Shown here in pieces: positions 54,572 through 63,342 of a stretch of 64,000 nt of DNA (its first letter is position 1; the number at the start of each line of letters is the position of its first letter). The position numbers and the translations under genes are program-made. The DNA comes from Myxococcus stipitatus. GTDB lineage: Bacteria > Myxococcota > Myxococcia > Myxococcales > Myxococcaceae. The notes below the pieces were generated by a model. It worked only from the letters and a program-made list of their open reading frames with translations, did no database searches and was not told the DNA's origin. The DNA lies in contig NZ_JAKCFI010000009.1 of assembly GCF_021412625.1 (NCBI RefSeq), positions 1 through 64,000 of the forward strand, given 5' to 3'.

Positions 54572-57084
54572 TGAAAGCCATCAAGACCTTTGAACGAGCG
54601 GGACTGCTCGCGCTGTGTCTTTGCGCGTCGCAGGCCCTGGCGGACGCCCGCCTCGAGGCGCGGCGACACTTCCGCTCCGGCATGAGCCTCATCGCCCAGA
54701 AGCAGTACGACGAGGGCATCGCCGAGCTGGAGCAGGCCTACGCCATCAAGCCGCACCCCAACGTCCTCTTCAACATCGCCCGCGCCTACCAGGACGCGGG
54801 CCGTTCGAAGGAGGCGCTGGACGCGTATCGCCGCTACATCGCCTCCAGCCCCGCGGACGCGGCGTCGGTGGAGGCGACCATCGCCGCGCTGGAGGAGAAG
54901 GTGAAGGCGACGGAGGCCGTCGCGGAGACGGACAGGTCCGCCCTGCCCATGCCGCCGCCCCCCGCCAGCGTCCAGTCGCAGCAGCAGCTGGGCGCGCTGC
55001 TGGAGCGGCTGGAGAAGGCCATCGAGCGGGCGGAGTCCATGCCCGCGGGCGGCGCCAGCGCCGGCATGTCCTCCACGTACATCCCCTCCGTGCTGCCCGG
55101 CGTCTCCGACGCGGCCGGCGAGGACGACGGCGCGGTGCCCTACGAGGAGCGCGTGGTGACGGCCAGCCGCCGCGCCCAGTCCTCCCTCGAGGCGCCCAAC
55201 GCCACCACGGTCATCACCGCCGAGGACATCCGCCTGTCGGGCGCCACCAGCCTGCCGGAGCTGCTGCGGCGCGTGCCCGGCGCGGACGTCATGTCCCTGG
55301 GCATCGGCAGCGCCAACGTGTCGCTGCGCGGCTTCAACCAGCGCATCGCCAACAAGGTGCTCGTGCTGGTGGACGGCCGCACGGAGTATCAGGACTTCCT
55401 CGGCCTGACGCTGTGGTCGACCATCCCCATCGGGCTGGATGAAATCGAGCGCATCGAGGTCATCCGCGGCCCGGGCAGCGCGCTGTACGGCGCCAACGCC
55501 ATGCTCGGCGTCATCAACATCATCACCCAGGCCCCGGGCACCGGGCCCCGCGCGCGCTTCAACGTCACCGGCGGCACCGGCAACAGCGTGGCGGGCTCGT
55601 TCCAGAGCCACGGCAACTCCGGCGCCCTGCGCTACCGCGCGGCGGTGGCGTACACGCAGGCGGACAAGTGGAGCCGCGACTACGAGAGCGGCCGTCCGGA
55701 CATCGTCCTGCGCGACCCGGACCCGGACATCGGCATGCGCGGCGCTCGCGGCACGCTGGCCACGACGTACACCTTCGCCGAGGGCCGCACCGTGGGCCTG
55801 TCCGGCGGCGTGCACCGGTACGCGACGGAAATCTATCCGCTGGGCCTCTTGCGCAACTACTTCATGGACGGCCTCAACGCGTACGTGAAGGGCGACGTGG
55901 AGCTGGGGCCGCTCAAGCTCAAGACGTTCTGGAACCACATCTCCGGCCACGCGGGGCCGCAGTACGAGGCCATTGGCCAGCGCTCGCTGGGCACGGACAT
56001 CAGCTCCAACCTGTTCAACGCCGAGCTGCTCTTCGCCCGCTCCTTCCAGCTGGCGGGCGAGCACCAGCTCAACGTGGGCGTGGAGGGCCGCCTCAAGCGC
56101 GTGGCCTGGGACTACCTGGGCCCGCTGCGCGAGGAGCTGCACGCCGCGGCCTTCGTCCAGGACGAGTGGCGCATCGTGGAGCCTTTGCGCCTGGTGGCCA
56201 GCTACCGCGTGGACCGCCACCCGCTGCTCGACGGCGGCACGCCGGGCCTGGCGCACTCGCCGCGCATCTCCGCGCTCTACATCCCCATCGAGGGCCACGC
56301 CTTCCGCATCAGCGCCGCGTCGGCCTTCCGCGAGCCCACGTTCCTGGAGAGCTACACGCGGCTGCTCGTCCCCGTGCAGGGCGTCAACGGCGCCAGCGCG
56401 ATGACCACCGGCAACACGGCCCTGCGGCCCGAGCGCCTCACCGCCTTCGAGCTGGGCTGGCGCGGCGAGTTCGCGGAGCTGGGCATGGACTGGGACGTGG
56501 CCCTGTACCAGAACCGGGTCAAGGACCTCATCGTGCTGTCCGCCTTCGAGCGGCTGCCCGCGGGCGAGTCCTACGACGAGGCCACCGGCAACTACCTGGT
56601 GGGCCGCTCGCGCTTCCAGAACGAGGACTCCATCTACACCGCGCGCGGCGTGGAGGCCGGCATCACCCTGGCCCCCGTGGACGGCCTGGGCCTGAAGGCC
56701 AGCGCCGCGTTCCAGAACGTGACGTCCGACCTGGAGGAGAAGGAGGACTGCGGCCCGTGCAGCCAGGCGCCGCAGTTCAAGCTGTACGGCGGCATCACCT
56801 ACCGCACCCAGGTGGACCTGGAGTTCGGCGTGGACGCGGCCTTCACCTCCTCCACCACCTGGATCGAACGCGAGCCGAACGCCGCGGACCCCACCATCCT
56901 GGAGCCGCACGCCAACGCGCTGGGCGCCTACACCATCATCAACGCGCGCGTCGGCTACACGGCCGTGAAGAACACGGTGGACGTGGCGCTGGTGGGCAGC
57001 CAGCTGGGCGGCGCGCACTCCCAACACCCCTTTGGCAACCGCATCGAGCGACGCGTCTATGCCACGCTGACGGTGACTCCATGA
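54571..57084 (+). CDS. TPR-TonB-dependent receptor fusion
   Basis: An 837-aa protein from GTG. Signal peptide (ends SQALA). Residues 27-115 form TPR units (AQKQYDEGIAELEQAYAIKP, RAYQDAGRSKEALDAYRRYI). A coiled-coil linker leads to a TonB-box-like EERVVTAS near 195, then the plug (VITAEDIRLSGATSLPELLRRVPG, VEVIRGPGSALYGANAMLGV) and a 22-strand-type barrel ending RRVYATLTVTP. Receptors normally begin with the TonB box or a signalling domain; a periplasmic TPR block before it is unusual. Its substrate is unknown. It is translated with the kinase upstream and overlaps the lipoprotein gene downstream. Confidence 0.93.
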   Translation: MKAIKTFERAGLLALCLCASQALADARLEARRHFRSGMSLIAQKQYDEGIAELEQAYAIKPHPNVLFNIARAYQDAGRSKEALDAYRRYIASSPADAASVEATIAALEEKVKATEAVAETDRSALPMPPPPASVQSQQQLGALLERLEKAIERAESMPAGGASAGMSSTYIPSVLPGVSDAAGEDDGAVPYEERVVTASRRAQSSLEAPNATTVITAEDIRLSGATSLPELLRRVPGADVMSLGIGSANVSLRGFNQRIANKVLVLVDGRTEYQDFLGLTLWSTIPIGLDEIERIEVIRGPGSALYGANAMLGVINIITQAPGTGPRARFNVTGGTGNSVAGSFQSHGNSGALRYRAAVAYTQADKWSRDYESGRPDIVLRDPDPDIGMRGARGTLATTYTFAEGRTVGLSGGVHRYATEIYPLGLLRNYFMDGLNAYVKGDVELGPLKLKTFWNHISGHAGPQYEAIGQRSLGTDISSNLFNAELLFARSFQLAGEHQLNVGVEGRLKRVAWDYLGPLREELHAAAFVQDEWRIVEPLRLVASYRVDRHPLLDGGTPGLAHSPRISALYIPIEGHAFRISAASAFREPTFLESYTRLLVPVQGVNGASAMTTGNTALRPERLTAFELGWRGEFAELGMDWDVALYQNRVKDLIVLSAFERLPAGESYDEATGNYLVGRSRFQNEDSIYTARGVEAGITLAPVDGLGLKASAAFQNVTSDLEEKEDCGPCSQAPQFKLYGGITYRTQVDLEFGVDAAFTSSTTWIEREPNAADPTILEPHANALGAYTIINARVGYTAVKNTVDVALVGSQLGGAHSQHPFGNRIERRVYATLTVTP

Positions 57085-58328
57085 GCCGCGCCACGACATC
57101 CTGGAAGCGGACGCTGGGAGGCGTCCTGCTCGCATCCCTGCTGACCACCGGCTGCGAGTCCCCCTCGGTGGTCCCCACCGCGGACGGCCGGCAGAACATC
57201 CGCACCGCGCGCATCGAGGGCAACCTCGTCGTCCAGTCGCGCGCGCGCGGCAACGCCATCGTCTTCCTGTACGACGTCGCCCGGCCGCCGCCCCCCGCGG
57301 GAACGGGCCGGCCCATCGCCTTCACCGTCATCCCCGGCGAGCAGCTCTTCGGCCCCGCGCTCACCACGGACGCGGTGGGGCCGTTCACCGCGCCGTTCAC
57401 CCTCAGCCTGGTGCCGGCGGGCACGTACCTGCTGCGCGGCTTCATCGACGCGGACACCTGCCGCACCGGCGCGCAGCCCTGCCACACGTCCGACTTCAAC
57501 CCCTGGTACGGCGTCACCAGCGAGCCCAACGCGGGCGACGTGGGCGGCGGCGCGGTGGACCCCTCCACCGGCGCGACGCTCGCGCTGACCGTCCCCGAGG
57601 ACGCGGACGGCATCCCCCAGCCGCTCACCAACGTCAGCGTGAGCTTCTCCGACACGGCCCGCGTCCCCGTGGACCGGCCCGCCTTCAAGGCGAGCGTCAT
57701 CGTCGGCGGGGACCACGTGGTGACGGCGGCCGGAGGACAGAAGGTGCTGCGCCTGGTGCCGGAGACGATCCACGCCGGCGCGGTGGAGCAGGTCCCCCAG
57801 GGCTTCCTGGTCAGCTACGTGGACGCCAACAAGGACGGCGTGCCGGACGACGCCAACAAGGACGGTGTCCCGGACGTCTGGCCGCGCGTCGTCGTGCGCA
57901 AGCTGGCGAACACGCCCGGCCTGCTGGAGGACAACGACCTGGACCGCAACGGCATCCTCGACGCGGACGGCATCGACTACACGTACGCCGACGGCAGCCG
58001 TGATGGACAGCCGGACCTGGTCGTCCTGGCGGCGGGCCTGAACATGGACCCCATCATCCAGGCGCTCACCGACGAGAACGGCGCGCCGAGGATGACCCCG
58101 GTGGTGATGCCGGAGCTCCAGGTGGCCGTGCTCGCCCGCGCGCTCGACGCTCGCGACCCGGCCGCGCCCGTCCCGCTCGAGGGATTGCCGCAGGGCCGCT
58201 ACTCGGTGGTGCTGATCCAATCCACCGGCCAGACCTGGCGGGTACCGAACGAGCTGGCGCCCGACTTCGCGCCCGCCGCCGGCCTGTCACCCGTGGAGAG
58301 TCAGGCGTTCACTCTCGAGGTGCCCTGA
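57081..58328 (+). CDS. Secreted lipoprotein, partner of the TonB receptor
   Basis: A 415-aa lipoprotein with lipobox-like LLTTGC. No family is certain. The body is beta-rich with Ca-binding-like repeats (DANKDGVPDDANKDGVPD, DLDRNGILDADGIDY), an early carbohydrate-binding-like FTLSLVPAGTYLLRGFID, and a C-terminal LPQGRYSVVLIQ. Two Cys (TCRTGAQPC) may form a disulphide. ATG at 57081 overlaps the receptor stop as ATGA. I infer a surface-exposed binding partner that captures the receptor's substrate, as in SusCD-like pairs, but it has no SusD helices. Confidence 0.82.
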   Translation: MSRATTSWKRTLGGVLLASLLTTGCESPSVVPTADGRQNIRTARIEGNLVVQSRARGNAIVFLYDVARPPPPAGTGRPIAFTVIPGEQLFGPALTTDAVGPFTAPFTLSLVPAGTYLLRGFIDADTCRTGAQPCHTSDFNPWYGVTSEPNAGDVGGGAVDPSTGATLALTVPEDADGIPQPLTNVSVSFSDTARVPVDRPAFKASVIVGGDHVVTAAGGQKVLRLVPETIHAGAVEQVPQGFLVSYVDANKDGVPDDANKDGVPDVWPRVVVRKLANTPGLLEDNDLDRNGILDADGIDYTYADGSRDGQPDLVVLAAGLNMDPIIQALTDENGAPRMTPVVMPELQVAVLARALDARDPAAPVPLEGLPQGRYSVVLIQSTGQTWRVPNELAPDFAPAAGLSPVESQAFTLEVP

Positions 58329-58332
58329 GGAC

Positions 58333-58363
58333 GGGCGCCGCGCCAGGGGGGTGTGCGGCGCCC
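58333..58363 (+). terminator. 9-bp perfect hairpin ending the kinase-receptor-lipoprotein operon
   Basis: GGGCGCCGC (58333-58341) and GCGGCGCCC (58355-58363) with a 13-nt loop, beginning five bases after the stop codon. No U-run is seen. Confidence 0.6.
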
Positions 58364-58468
58364 CACACTGGAAAAAGAAGAGGAAGGACGGTGCTTTGAC
58401 TTCGCCATGTCCTTCCATCAACATAGTCAGGTCAGCAGGGAACAGTCCCACCCGAGGTCGAGATTCCG

Positions 58469-58951
58469 ATGAAGGCCGGTACGCTTCCCTCCCCCGAGCC
58501 CGTCCCCAATCGCACCACGACGGAGACGGCTCGCCCCCTCGGATCCAGACCCGCGGCGGGTGCCGCGCCCCAGCGGGTGCTGCTGGTGGACGACAGCCGC
58601 TCCATCCGGACGCTGCTGAAGATCTACCTGATGGCGCGCAACTTCGAGTTCCTCGAGGCCGAATCCGCCGAGGAGGGCCTGAAGGTGGCGGAGGCCGAGA
58701 GCATCGACCTCATCCTCACCGACTTCCACATGGACGGGATGAACGGCGCGGACTTCGCGGCGCAGATTCGCGCCAACGCCAACGTGAAGCTGGCCAAGGT
58801 CCCCATCCTGATGATGACGGGGGATCCGAACGTGGCGGAGGTGCGCGCCCTGGGCCAGAAGGCCGGCATCAGCGCCTTCGTCCGCAAGCCGGTGAGCTGC
58901 GCGCAGCTCATGACGCTGGTGGACACCATCCTCCCCGCGCCGCGCAAGTAG
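58469..58951 (+). CDS. Single-domain response regulator with N-terminal extension
   Basis: A 160-aa protein. The first 34 residues are polar and unstructured. The receiver has VLLVDDSRSI, phospho-Asp in LILTDFHMDGMNG, Thr in LMMTGDP and Lys in FVRKPVSCAQL. It resembles the CheY-like protein that heads the che operon (LLKIYLMARNFEFLEAES here, VKIYLMNLRVETLEADD there). No output domain. It converges on msrQ. Confidence 0.88.
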   Translation: MKAGTLPSPEPVPNRTTTETARPLGSRPAAGAAPQRVLLVDDSRSIRTLLKIYLMARNFEFLEAESAEEGLKVAEAESIDLILTDFHMDGMNGADFAAQIRANANVKLAKVPILMMTGDPNVAEVRALGQKAGISAFVRKPVSCAQLMTLVDTILPAPRK

Positions 58952-58972
58952 TCACCGCCTCCGCGCCTCACC

Positions 58973-59599
58973 TCACGCCGGGTTCCGGGCCGCCGCAGCG
59001 GCGCGGGCCCGGCGTTTGCGCATCGCCTCCGCGACGCGCACGGCGAACAGGAGCCCCAGCACTGCGCCGAACACGAGCGGCTCGGTGAGGTCCTTCTTCA
59101 CGCGCCACGCGAAGTGCACCACGCCCAGCGCCGCGGCGACGTACGCCAGCCGGTGCAGCCGCTGCCAGCGCGGGAAGCCCAGCCGCCGCACCCAGCGGTT
59201 CGTGGACGTGACGGCCAGGGGCACCAGCAGCACCAGCGCGGTGAAGCCCACGGTGATGAAGGGGCGCGCCACCACGTCCTCGAGGATGGCGCCCCACGCC
59301 AACCCCTGGTCCAGCACCGCGTACACGAGGAAGTGCGCGCACGCGGCGGTGAAGGCCAGCAGGCCCAGGGTGCGGCGCACGCGCGCGGGCCACGTCCAGC
59401 CGGTGACGAGCCGCAGCGGCGTGCAGGCCAGCGACGCCACCAGCAGCACCAGCGCGAGGAAGCCCGTCTGGTTGAGCGCGGCCTCGATGGCGTTGGGCCC
59501 GAGCGCGCCCTGGGGCCCCTGCACCGCGAGCAGCGCCAGCGGCGCGAGCCCGCCCACCACGAGGGCCGGGTTGAGCCAGGGGTGCGGAGGCGAGGCCAT
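58973..59599 (-). CDS. msrQ: MsrQ heme-binding membrane subunit of methionine sulfoxide reductase
   Basis: A 208-aa polytopic protein with ferric-reductase-like helices: NQTGFLALVLLVASLACTPLRLVTGW, His in ACAHFLVYAVLD, LGFPRWQRLHRLAYVAAALGVVHFAW. The paired His residues hold heme. It passes electrons from the respiratory chain to MsrP in the periplasm. ATG at 59597-59599, two bases after the msrP stop, so the pair is an operon. Confidence 0.93.
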   Translation of the reverse strand: MASPPHPWLNPALVVGGLAPLALLAVQGPQGALGPNAIEAALNQTGFLALVLLVASLACTPLRLVTGWTWPARVRRTLGLLAFTAACAHFLVYAVLDQGLAWGAILEDVVARPFITVGFTALVLLVPLAVTSTNRWVRRLGFPRWQRLHRLAYVAAALGVVHFAWRVKKDLTEPLVFGAVLGLLFAVRVAEAMRKRRARAAAAARNPA

Positions 59600-59601
59600 G
59601 C

Positions 59602-60591
59602 TCAGTAGTTCTTCCTCAGGTCCAGGCCCGTGTAGAGGTGGGCCACCTGCTCCGCGTAGCCGTTGAAGGGCAGCGTGGGCCGCCGCTCGAAGTCGCCGAT
59701 TCTCCGCTCCGACGCCTGGCTCCAGCGCGGGTGCGACACGGCCGGGTTCACGTTGGCGTAGAAGCCGTACTCCTCCGGCGCGGCGAGGTTCCACGTCGTG
59801 GGCGGCGGCTCGCGCGTCAGCGTGATTCGGACGATGGACTTGATGCCCTTGAAGCCGTACTTCCACGGGACGACGAGCCGCAGCGGCGCGCCGTTCTGCG
59901 CGGGGAGCTGACGGCCGTACAGCCCCATGGCCATGAAGGTGAGCGGGTGGAGCGCCTCGTCCAGCCGCAGCCCTTCGGTGTACGGCCAGTCCAGCACCGG
60001 GCGCTTCTGCCCGGGCAGCCGCTCCGGGTCCATCAGCGTGGTGAAGGCCACGTAGCGCGCGTGGCTGGTGGGCTCCACGCGCGACAGCAGCGCGGCCAGC
60101 GGGAAGCCCAGCCACGGAATCACCATGGACCAGGCCTCCACGCAGCGCATGCGGTAGACGCGCTCCTCCGGCGGGAACCAGGACAACAGCTGGTCGATGT
60201 CCACCGTCGCCGGCTTGTGCACCTCGCCGTCGAGGGTGACGGTCCACGGGCGCGTGGTGAGCAGGTGCCCGAGCCGCGCCGGGTCGTTCTTGTCCAGGCC
60301 CAGCTCGTAGAAGTTGTTGTACGTGGTGACGTCCTCGTACGGCGTGCGCGGCTCGTCCGTGTCGAAGGGGCCCGCCGCCTTGGCCACGGGGCCCGGCACC
60401 ACGCCCGCGTCCGGGACGTAGCGGTCCATGAAGCGCCGCTGCCGGCCGCTCAAGAGATGGAGCCCTCCGCCCACCGCGGCGGCGGTGCCGGCGAACAGGC
60501 CCACGTTCTTCAGGAACTCGCGGCGGCGCAGGTAGAGGCGCTCGGGGGTGATGTCGGAGCTGGGAGGCTCGGGAGGCGGCGCGTCGCTCAT
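59602..60591 (-). CDS. msrP: MsrP periplasmic protein-methionine-sulfoxide reductase, catalytic subunit
   Basis: A 329-aa molybdopterin protein. A Tat signal (RRREFLKNVGLFAG) is followed by the SUOX-fold domain. The Mo ligand Cys is in YRMRCVEAWSMVIPW; GLYGRQLPAQNGAPLRLVVPWKYG and KSIVRITL are family blocks. It repairs oxidised methionine in envelope proteins. The ATG at 60589-60591 begins seven bases after the crtW-like stop. The three genes crtW-like, msrP and msrQ are one transcription unit by spacing. Confidence 0.95.
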   Translation of the reverse strand: MSDAPPPEPPSSDITPERLYLRRREFLKNVGLFAGTAAAVGGGLHLLSGRQRRFMDRYVPDAGVVPGPVAKAAGPFDTDEPRTPYEDVTTYNNFYELGLDKNDPARLGHLLTTRPWTVTLDGEVHKPATVDIDQLLSWFPPEERVYRMRCVEAWSMVIPWLGFPLAALLSRVEPTSHARYVAFTTLMDPERLPGQKRPVLDWPYTEGLRLDEALHPLTFMAMGLYGRQLPAQNGAPLRLVVPWKYGFKGIKSIVRITLTREPPPTTWNLAAPEEYGFYANVNPAVSHPRWSQASERRIGDFERRPTLPFNGYAEQVAHLYTGLDLRKNY

Positions 60592-60597
60592 GCCCCC

Positions 60598-61377
60598 TTA
60601 TAACGGCCCGGCCCGTCCGGCCGTTACATCCCCCCGCCCCGCTAGCCCCTCCCGGACCCGGGCGTCCTTCAGCCGCCACAGCCGCCACCAGGGCGTCCCG
60701 GGGGACTCGTGGTGCTCCCAGTGGTAGCCGAAGAAGAAGCAGGTGAGCATCGCCCACGCGTGGTTGCGCGGCAGGGTGCGCGCGTGGTGGGGCGCCATCT
60801 CCGGCGTGTCCGGGCGCCGGTGGGGCAGCCAGGTGCCGAAGTAGAAGAGCTGGAGCGTGCCGAGCACGGCCGGCAGCACCCAGGCGAGGAGGATGCGCGG
60901 CTGCGACACCCCCAGGAAGACGAGGATGTTGAACTTGGCCGCCATGACACCCAGCTGCGGCAGCGTGGTGTAGCGCACCATGAACGTGCCCAGCCAGGGC
61001 CAGAAGGCCTGGGTGCGCGTGGAGAAGTCCGGGTCGTCCGGGCCCGTGGGGTTGGCGTGGTGGGCGCGGTGGTTGACGACCAGCCGGCGGTACGAGAGCC
61101 CGGCGAAGAGGAAGCAGGCCAGCGTGCCCACCACCTCGTTCACCCACGGCGTCCGGGACACCGTGCCGTGCATGGCGTCATGCCCGGTGATGAAGAGGCC
61201 CGTGCACAGCCACGCCTGGAGGGCCACGTTCAACCAGGTGAGCGGCGCGTCCCAGGCCCAGCCGGGCGTCGTCAGCATCCACGCCAGGTGCCCGCTCCAC
61301 GCGCCCATGACGACGAGCGCGATGAGGACACCCCAGGGCCCGGGCGGAGCCGGACGATGACGGGCCGGATTCTCCAT
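60598..61377 (-). CDS. CrtW-like beta-carotene ketolase / fatty-acid hydroxylase superfamily
   Basis: A 259-aa di-iron membrane enzyme with three His clusters: GHDAMHG, VNHRAHH and GYHWEHHESP. The block LFYFGTWLPHRRPD and the end TPWWRLW are characteristic of CrtW-type 4-ketolases of Paracoccus and cyanobacteria. The reaction would place a keto group on the beta-ionone ring of a carotenoid. Myxobacteria make ketocarotenoids, but I see no other carotenoid gene in this window. It sits directly upstream of msrP. Another superfamily desaturase is the alternative. Confidence 0.8.
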   Translation of the reverse strand: MENPARHRPAPPGPWGVLIALVVMGAWSGHLAWMLTTPGWAWDAPLTWLNVALQAWLCTGLFITGHDAMHGTVSRTPWVNEVVGTLACFLFAGLSYRRLVVNHRAHHANPTGPDDPDFSTRTQAFWPWLGTFMVRYTTLPQLGVMAAKFNILVFLGVSQPRILLAWVLPAVLGTLQLFYFGTWLPHRRPDTPEMAPHHARTLPRNHAWAMLTCFFFGYHWEHHESPGTPWWRLWRLKDARVREGLAGRGDVTAGRAGPL

Positions 61378-61406
61378 CTCTCCGGAGTGTAGTGGGGATG
61401 CCTCCG

Positions 61407-61440
61407 CTCCCGCGCACGGGAAACACCGCGTGCGCGGGAG
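61407..61440 (-). terminator. 12-bp perfect hairpin after the M49-like peptidase gene
   Basis: CTCCCGCGCACG (61407-61418) and CGTGCGCGGGAG (61429-61440) with a 10-nt loop. It begins 15 nt past the M49-like stop codon on the minus strand and separates it from the crtW-like gene. No U-run. Confidence 0.65.
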
Positions 61441-61455
61441 GCCGGGCGGCCGCGA

Positions 61456-63174
61456 CTACTTCCGCACGCCGGGCGCGGTGGTGGGAGCGGGCGACTCGCG
61501 CACCAGCTCCTCGGCCGTCACGTAGCGGGGCGCGATGTCCACGGGGACGTCCTTCAGGCGCTCGAGCACCTTGGCCACCGGGGGGCGCACCACGCCCATC
61601 TTCGCCAGGAGCGCCTCGGCGGCCTTGCGGTCGCCCCGGCCCTGGATCTCCATGAGCTGCTTCGTCAGCGACGTGACGGACTGCTTCATCTTCGCCGGCA
61701 CCACGGAGAAGGTGCCGTCCGCGTTGACCTTCACCGCGCCCGTGTCGAGGAAGTGGTTGAGCTGCAGCGCCACGCCCTTGCCGTGCGCCTCGTCCGTGCC
61801 GAAGCGGATGGAGCGGAACGCGGACGCCAGGAACGTGGTGTACATGGTGCGGCCCATCGCCTTGTCGATGACGCCGGTATCCATCAGCCGCTGCAGCGCC
61901 CACAGGCCGGAGATGTCCGCCTTGGCCTCCTCCAGCGCGCTGGACGCCACCTGGAGCGCCTGGCGCACCGTCGTCTCCTTGCCGCCCACGGTGATGTTGT
62001 GGGGCCCCAGGCCGTGCATCAGCTCGTGCATGAGGATGTGCGTGAAGAAGGCGTCGAAGGCCACGTCCTTCTGGTCCTGCGCGGACAGGGCGACCTTCGC
62101 GATGGGCAGCAGCACGCGCTCGAACTTGGCCTCCTGCACGTTCTTCAACATGACGCGCTTGGAGCCCATGGCCTCCGTGACGCGCTCGTCGTTGGGCAGG
62201 TTGTACGCGGCCGTCTGCACGCCCCGGTTCGCGTCGCCGGCGGAGAACAGGCTGTTGACGACGCGGATGGGCGCCAGCGCGCCCAGCTTGGGGTTGCGCA
62301 GCTTCGCGTCGATGGGGAGGTGGTTCTCCAGGTCCTGGAGGTGGTCGCTGAACTTCGCCAGCTTCGCCGTCTCCGCGTCGTCACGCAGGCCCACGAAGGC
62401 CTCGAAGGCGGCCTTGTAGTTGAACCAGCCGTCCTCGTAGACCTCGTAGGGCCCCACGGTGGGCTCGATGCTCGCGTCCAGCTTCATCCACGCCACCTCG
62501 CTGGCGTAGTAGTCGTTGGACAGGAACGCGTCCGCGCGCGCGGTGAGGAACGCCTTGAGCGTGGGCTGCGTCGTCAGCGCCGCGGCCTCGCGGAACAGCG
62601 CGGCGGCCTCCGCCAGCTCGCCCTGGTACTCCACGCTGTACGGCACGGAGATGAACTTGCCGTCCGTGCCCCGGCGGATGGTGGTGTAGAAGCCCGTGGC
62701 CTCCTTCTGCTGCGCCTCCGGCAGCGACTTCACCCACGCCTCCACCTGCTCCTTGGTGGCGCCGGCCGGATAGAAGTTGCCCGCCTCCGGGCGCTCCGGC
62801 ACGCCGGGCATGAACGGCCTGCCCTCGTCGAGGCTCAGCCACGGCCCCTTGTCCGTGACGAACGCGTGCAGGCGCGCGCGCCCCAGCGGCGTCTCGTCCT
62901 GGACCAGGTCCAGCAGCAGCGTGGGGCCACCGGCCCAGCGCTGCCGGAGGAACAGCGCGTCCATGATCTGCGACGCCTCGACGATGCGCGCCAGCGCCTG
63001 ACGCTCGTTGGCGGGCAGCGCCTTCACATCCACGCGCAGCTCCACCGGCGCGAAGCGGGCGGTGAGCTTCTGCAGCGCGGCGGCGTCGGGGAACGAGGCG
63101 GGGGCCTGCTCCGCGGCGACCGCGGAGCCGGACAGCAGGGCCGCCCCGAACAGGGACAGGAGGGTTCGGTTCAT
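61456..63174 (-). CDS. M49-like zinc metallopeptidase (dipeptidyl peptidase III related), secreted
   Basis: A 572-aa protein with a signal peptide (ALLSGSAVAA). The zinc site HELMHGLGPH carries HExxH, and the ligand Glu is in LEEAKADISG (the EExKAD motif of M49). Canonical DPP III has HExxxH; here there is one residue fewer, as in a diverged M49 subgroup. The middle part matches that subgroup (DNYYASEVAW-like SNDYYASEVAWMKL). It likely cleaves short peptides in the periplasm. It starts at ATG 63172-63174 and is separate from the crtW-msr unit by a hairpin. Confidence 0.83.
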   Translation of the reverse strand: MNRTLLSLFGAALLSGSAVAAEQAPASFPDAAALQKLTARFAPVELRVDVKALPANERQALARIVEASQIMDALFLRQRWAGGPTLLLDLVQDETPLGRARLHAFVTDKGPWLSLDEGRPFMPGVPERPEAGNFYPAGATKEQVEAWVKSLPEAQQKEATGFYTTIRRGTDGKFISVPYSVEYQGELAEAAALFREAAALTTQPTLKAFLTARADAFLSNDYYASEVAWMKLDASIEPTVGPYEVYEDGWFNYKAAFEAFVGLRDDAETAKLAKFSDHLQDLENHLPIDAKLRNPKLGALAPIRVVNSLFSAGDANRGVQTAAYNLPNDERVTEAMGSKRVMLKNVQEAKFERVLLPIAKVALSAQDQKDVAFDAFFTHILMHELMHGLGPHNITVGGKETTVRQALQVASSALEEAKADISGLWALQRLMDTGVIDKAMGRTMYTTFLASAFRSIRFGTDEAHGKGVALQLNHFLDTGAVKVNADGTFSVVPAKMKQSVTSLTKQLMEIQGRGDRKAAEALLAKMGVVRPPVAKVLERLKDVPVDIAPRYVTAEELVRESPAPTTAPGVRK

Positions 63175-63342
63175 GACCCCTCCCTACTCCAACCCCGCGC
63201 GCCCTCCCAGCGCGGCGTCGCTCGCGTACACGCCAGAACATTTCAACCAGGACGGTCCCCGAAGCCCGGGCGCGACGCGCGTCGGTGGGGGCTGACAACA
63301 TGCGCCAGCCTGGATTTCCCCAGGTTTCCTGGAGCACTGAGA

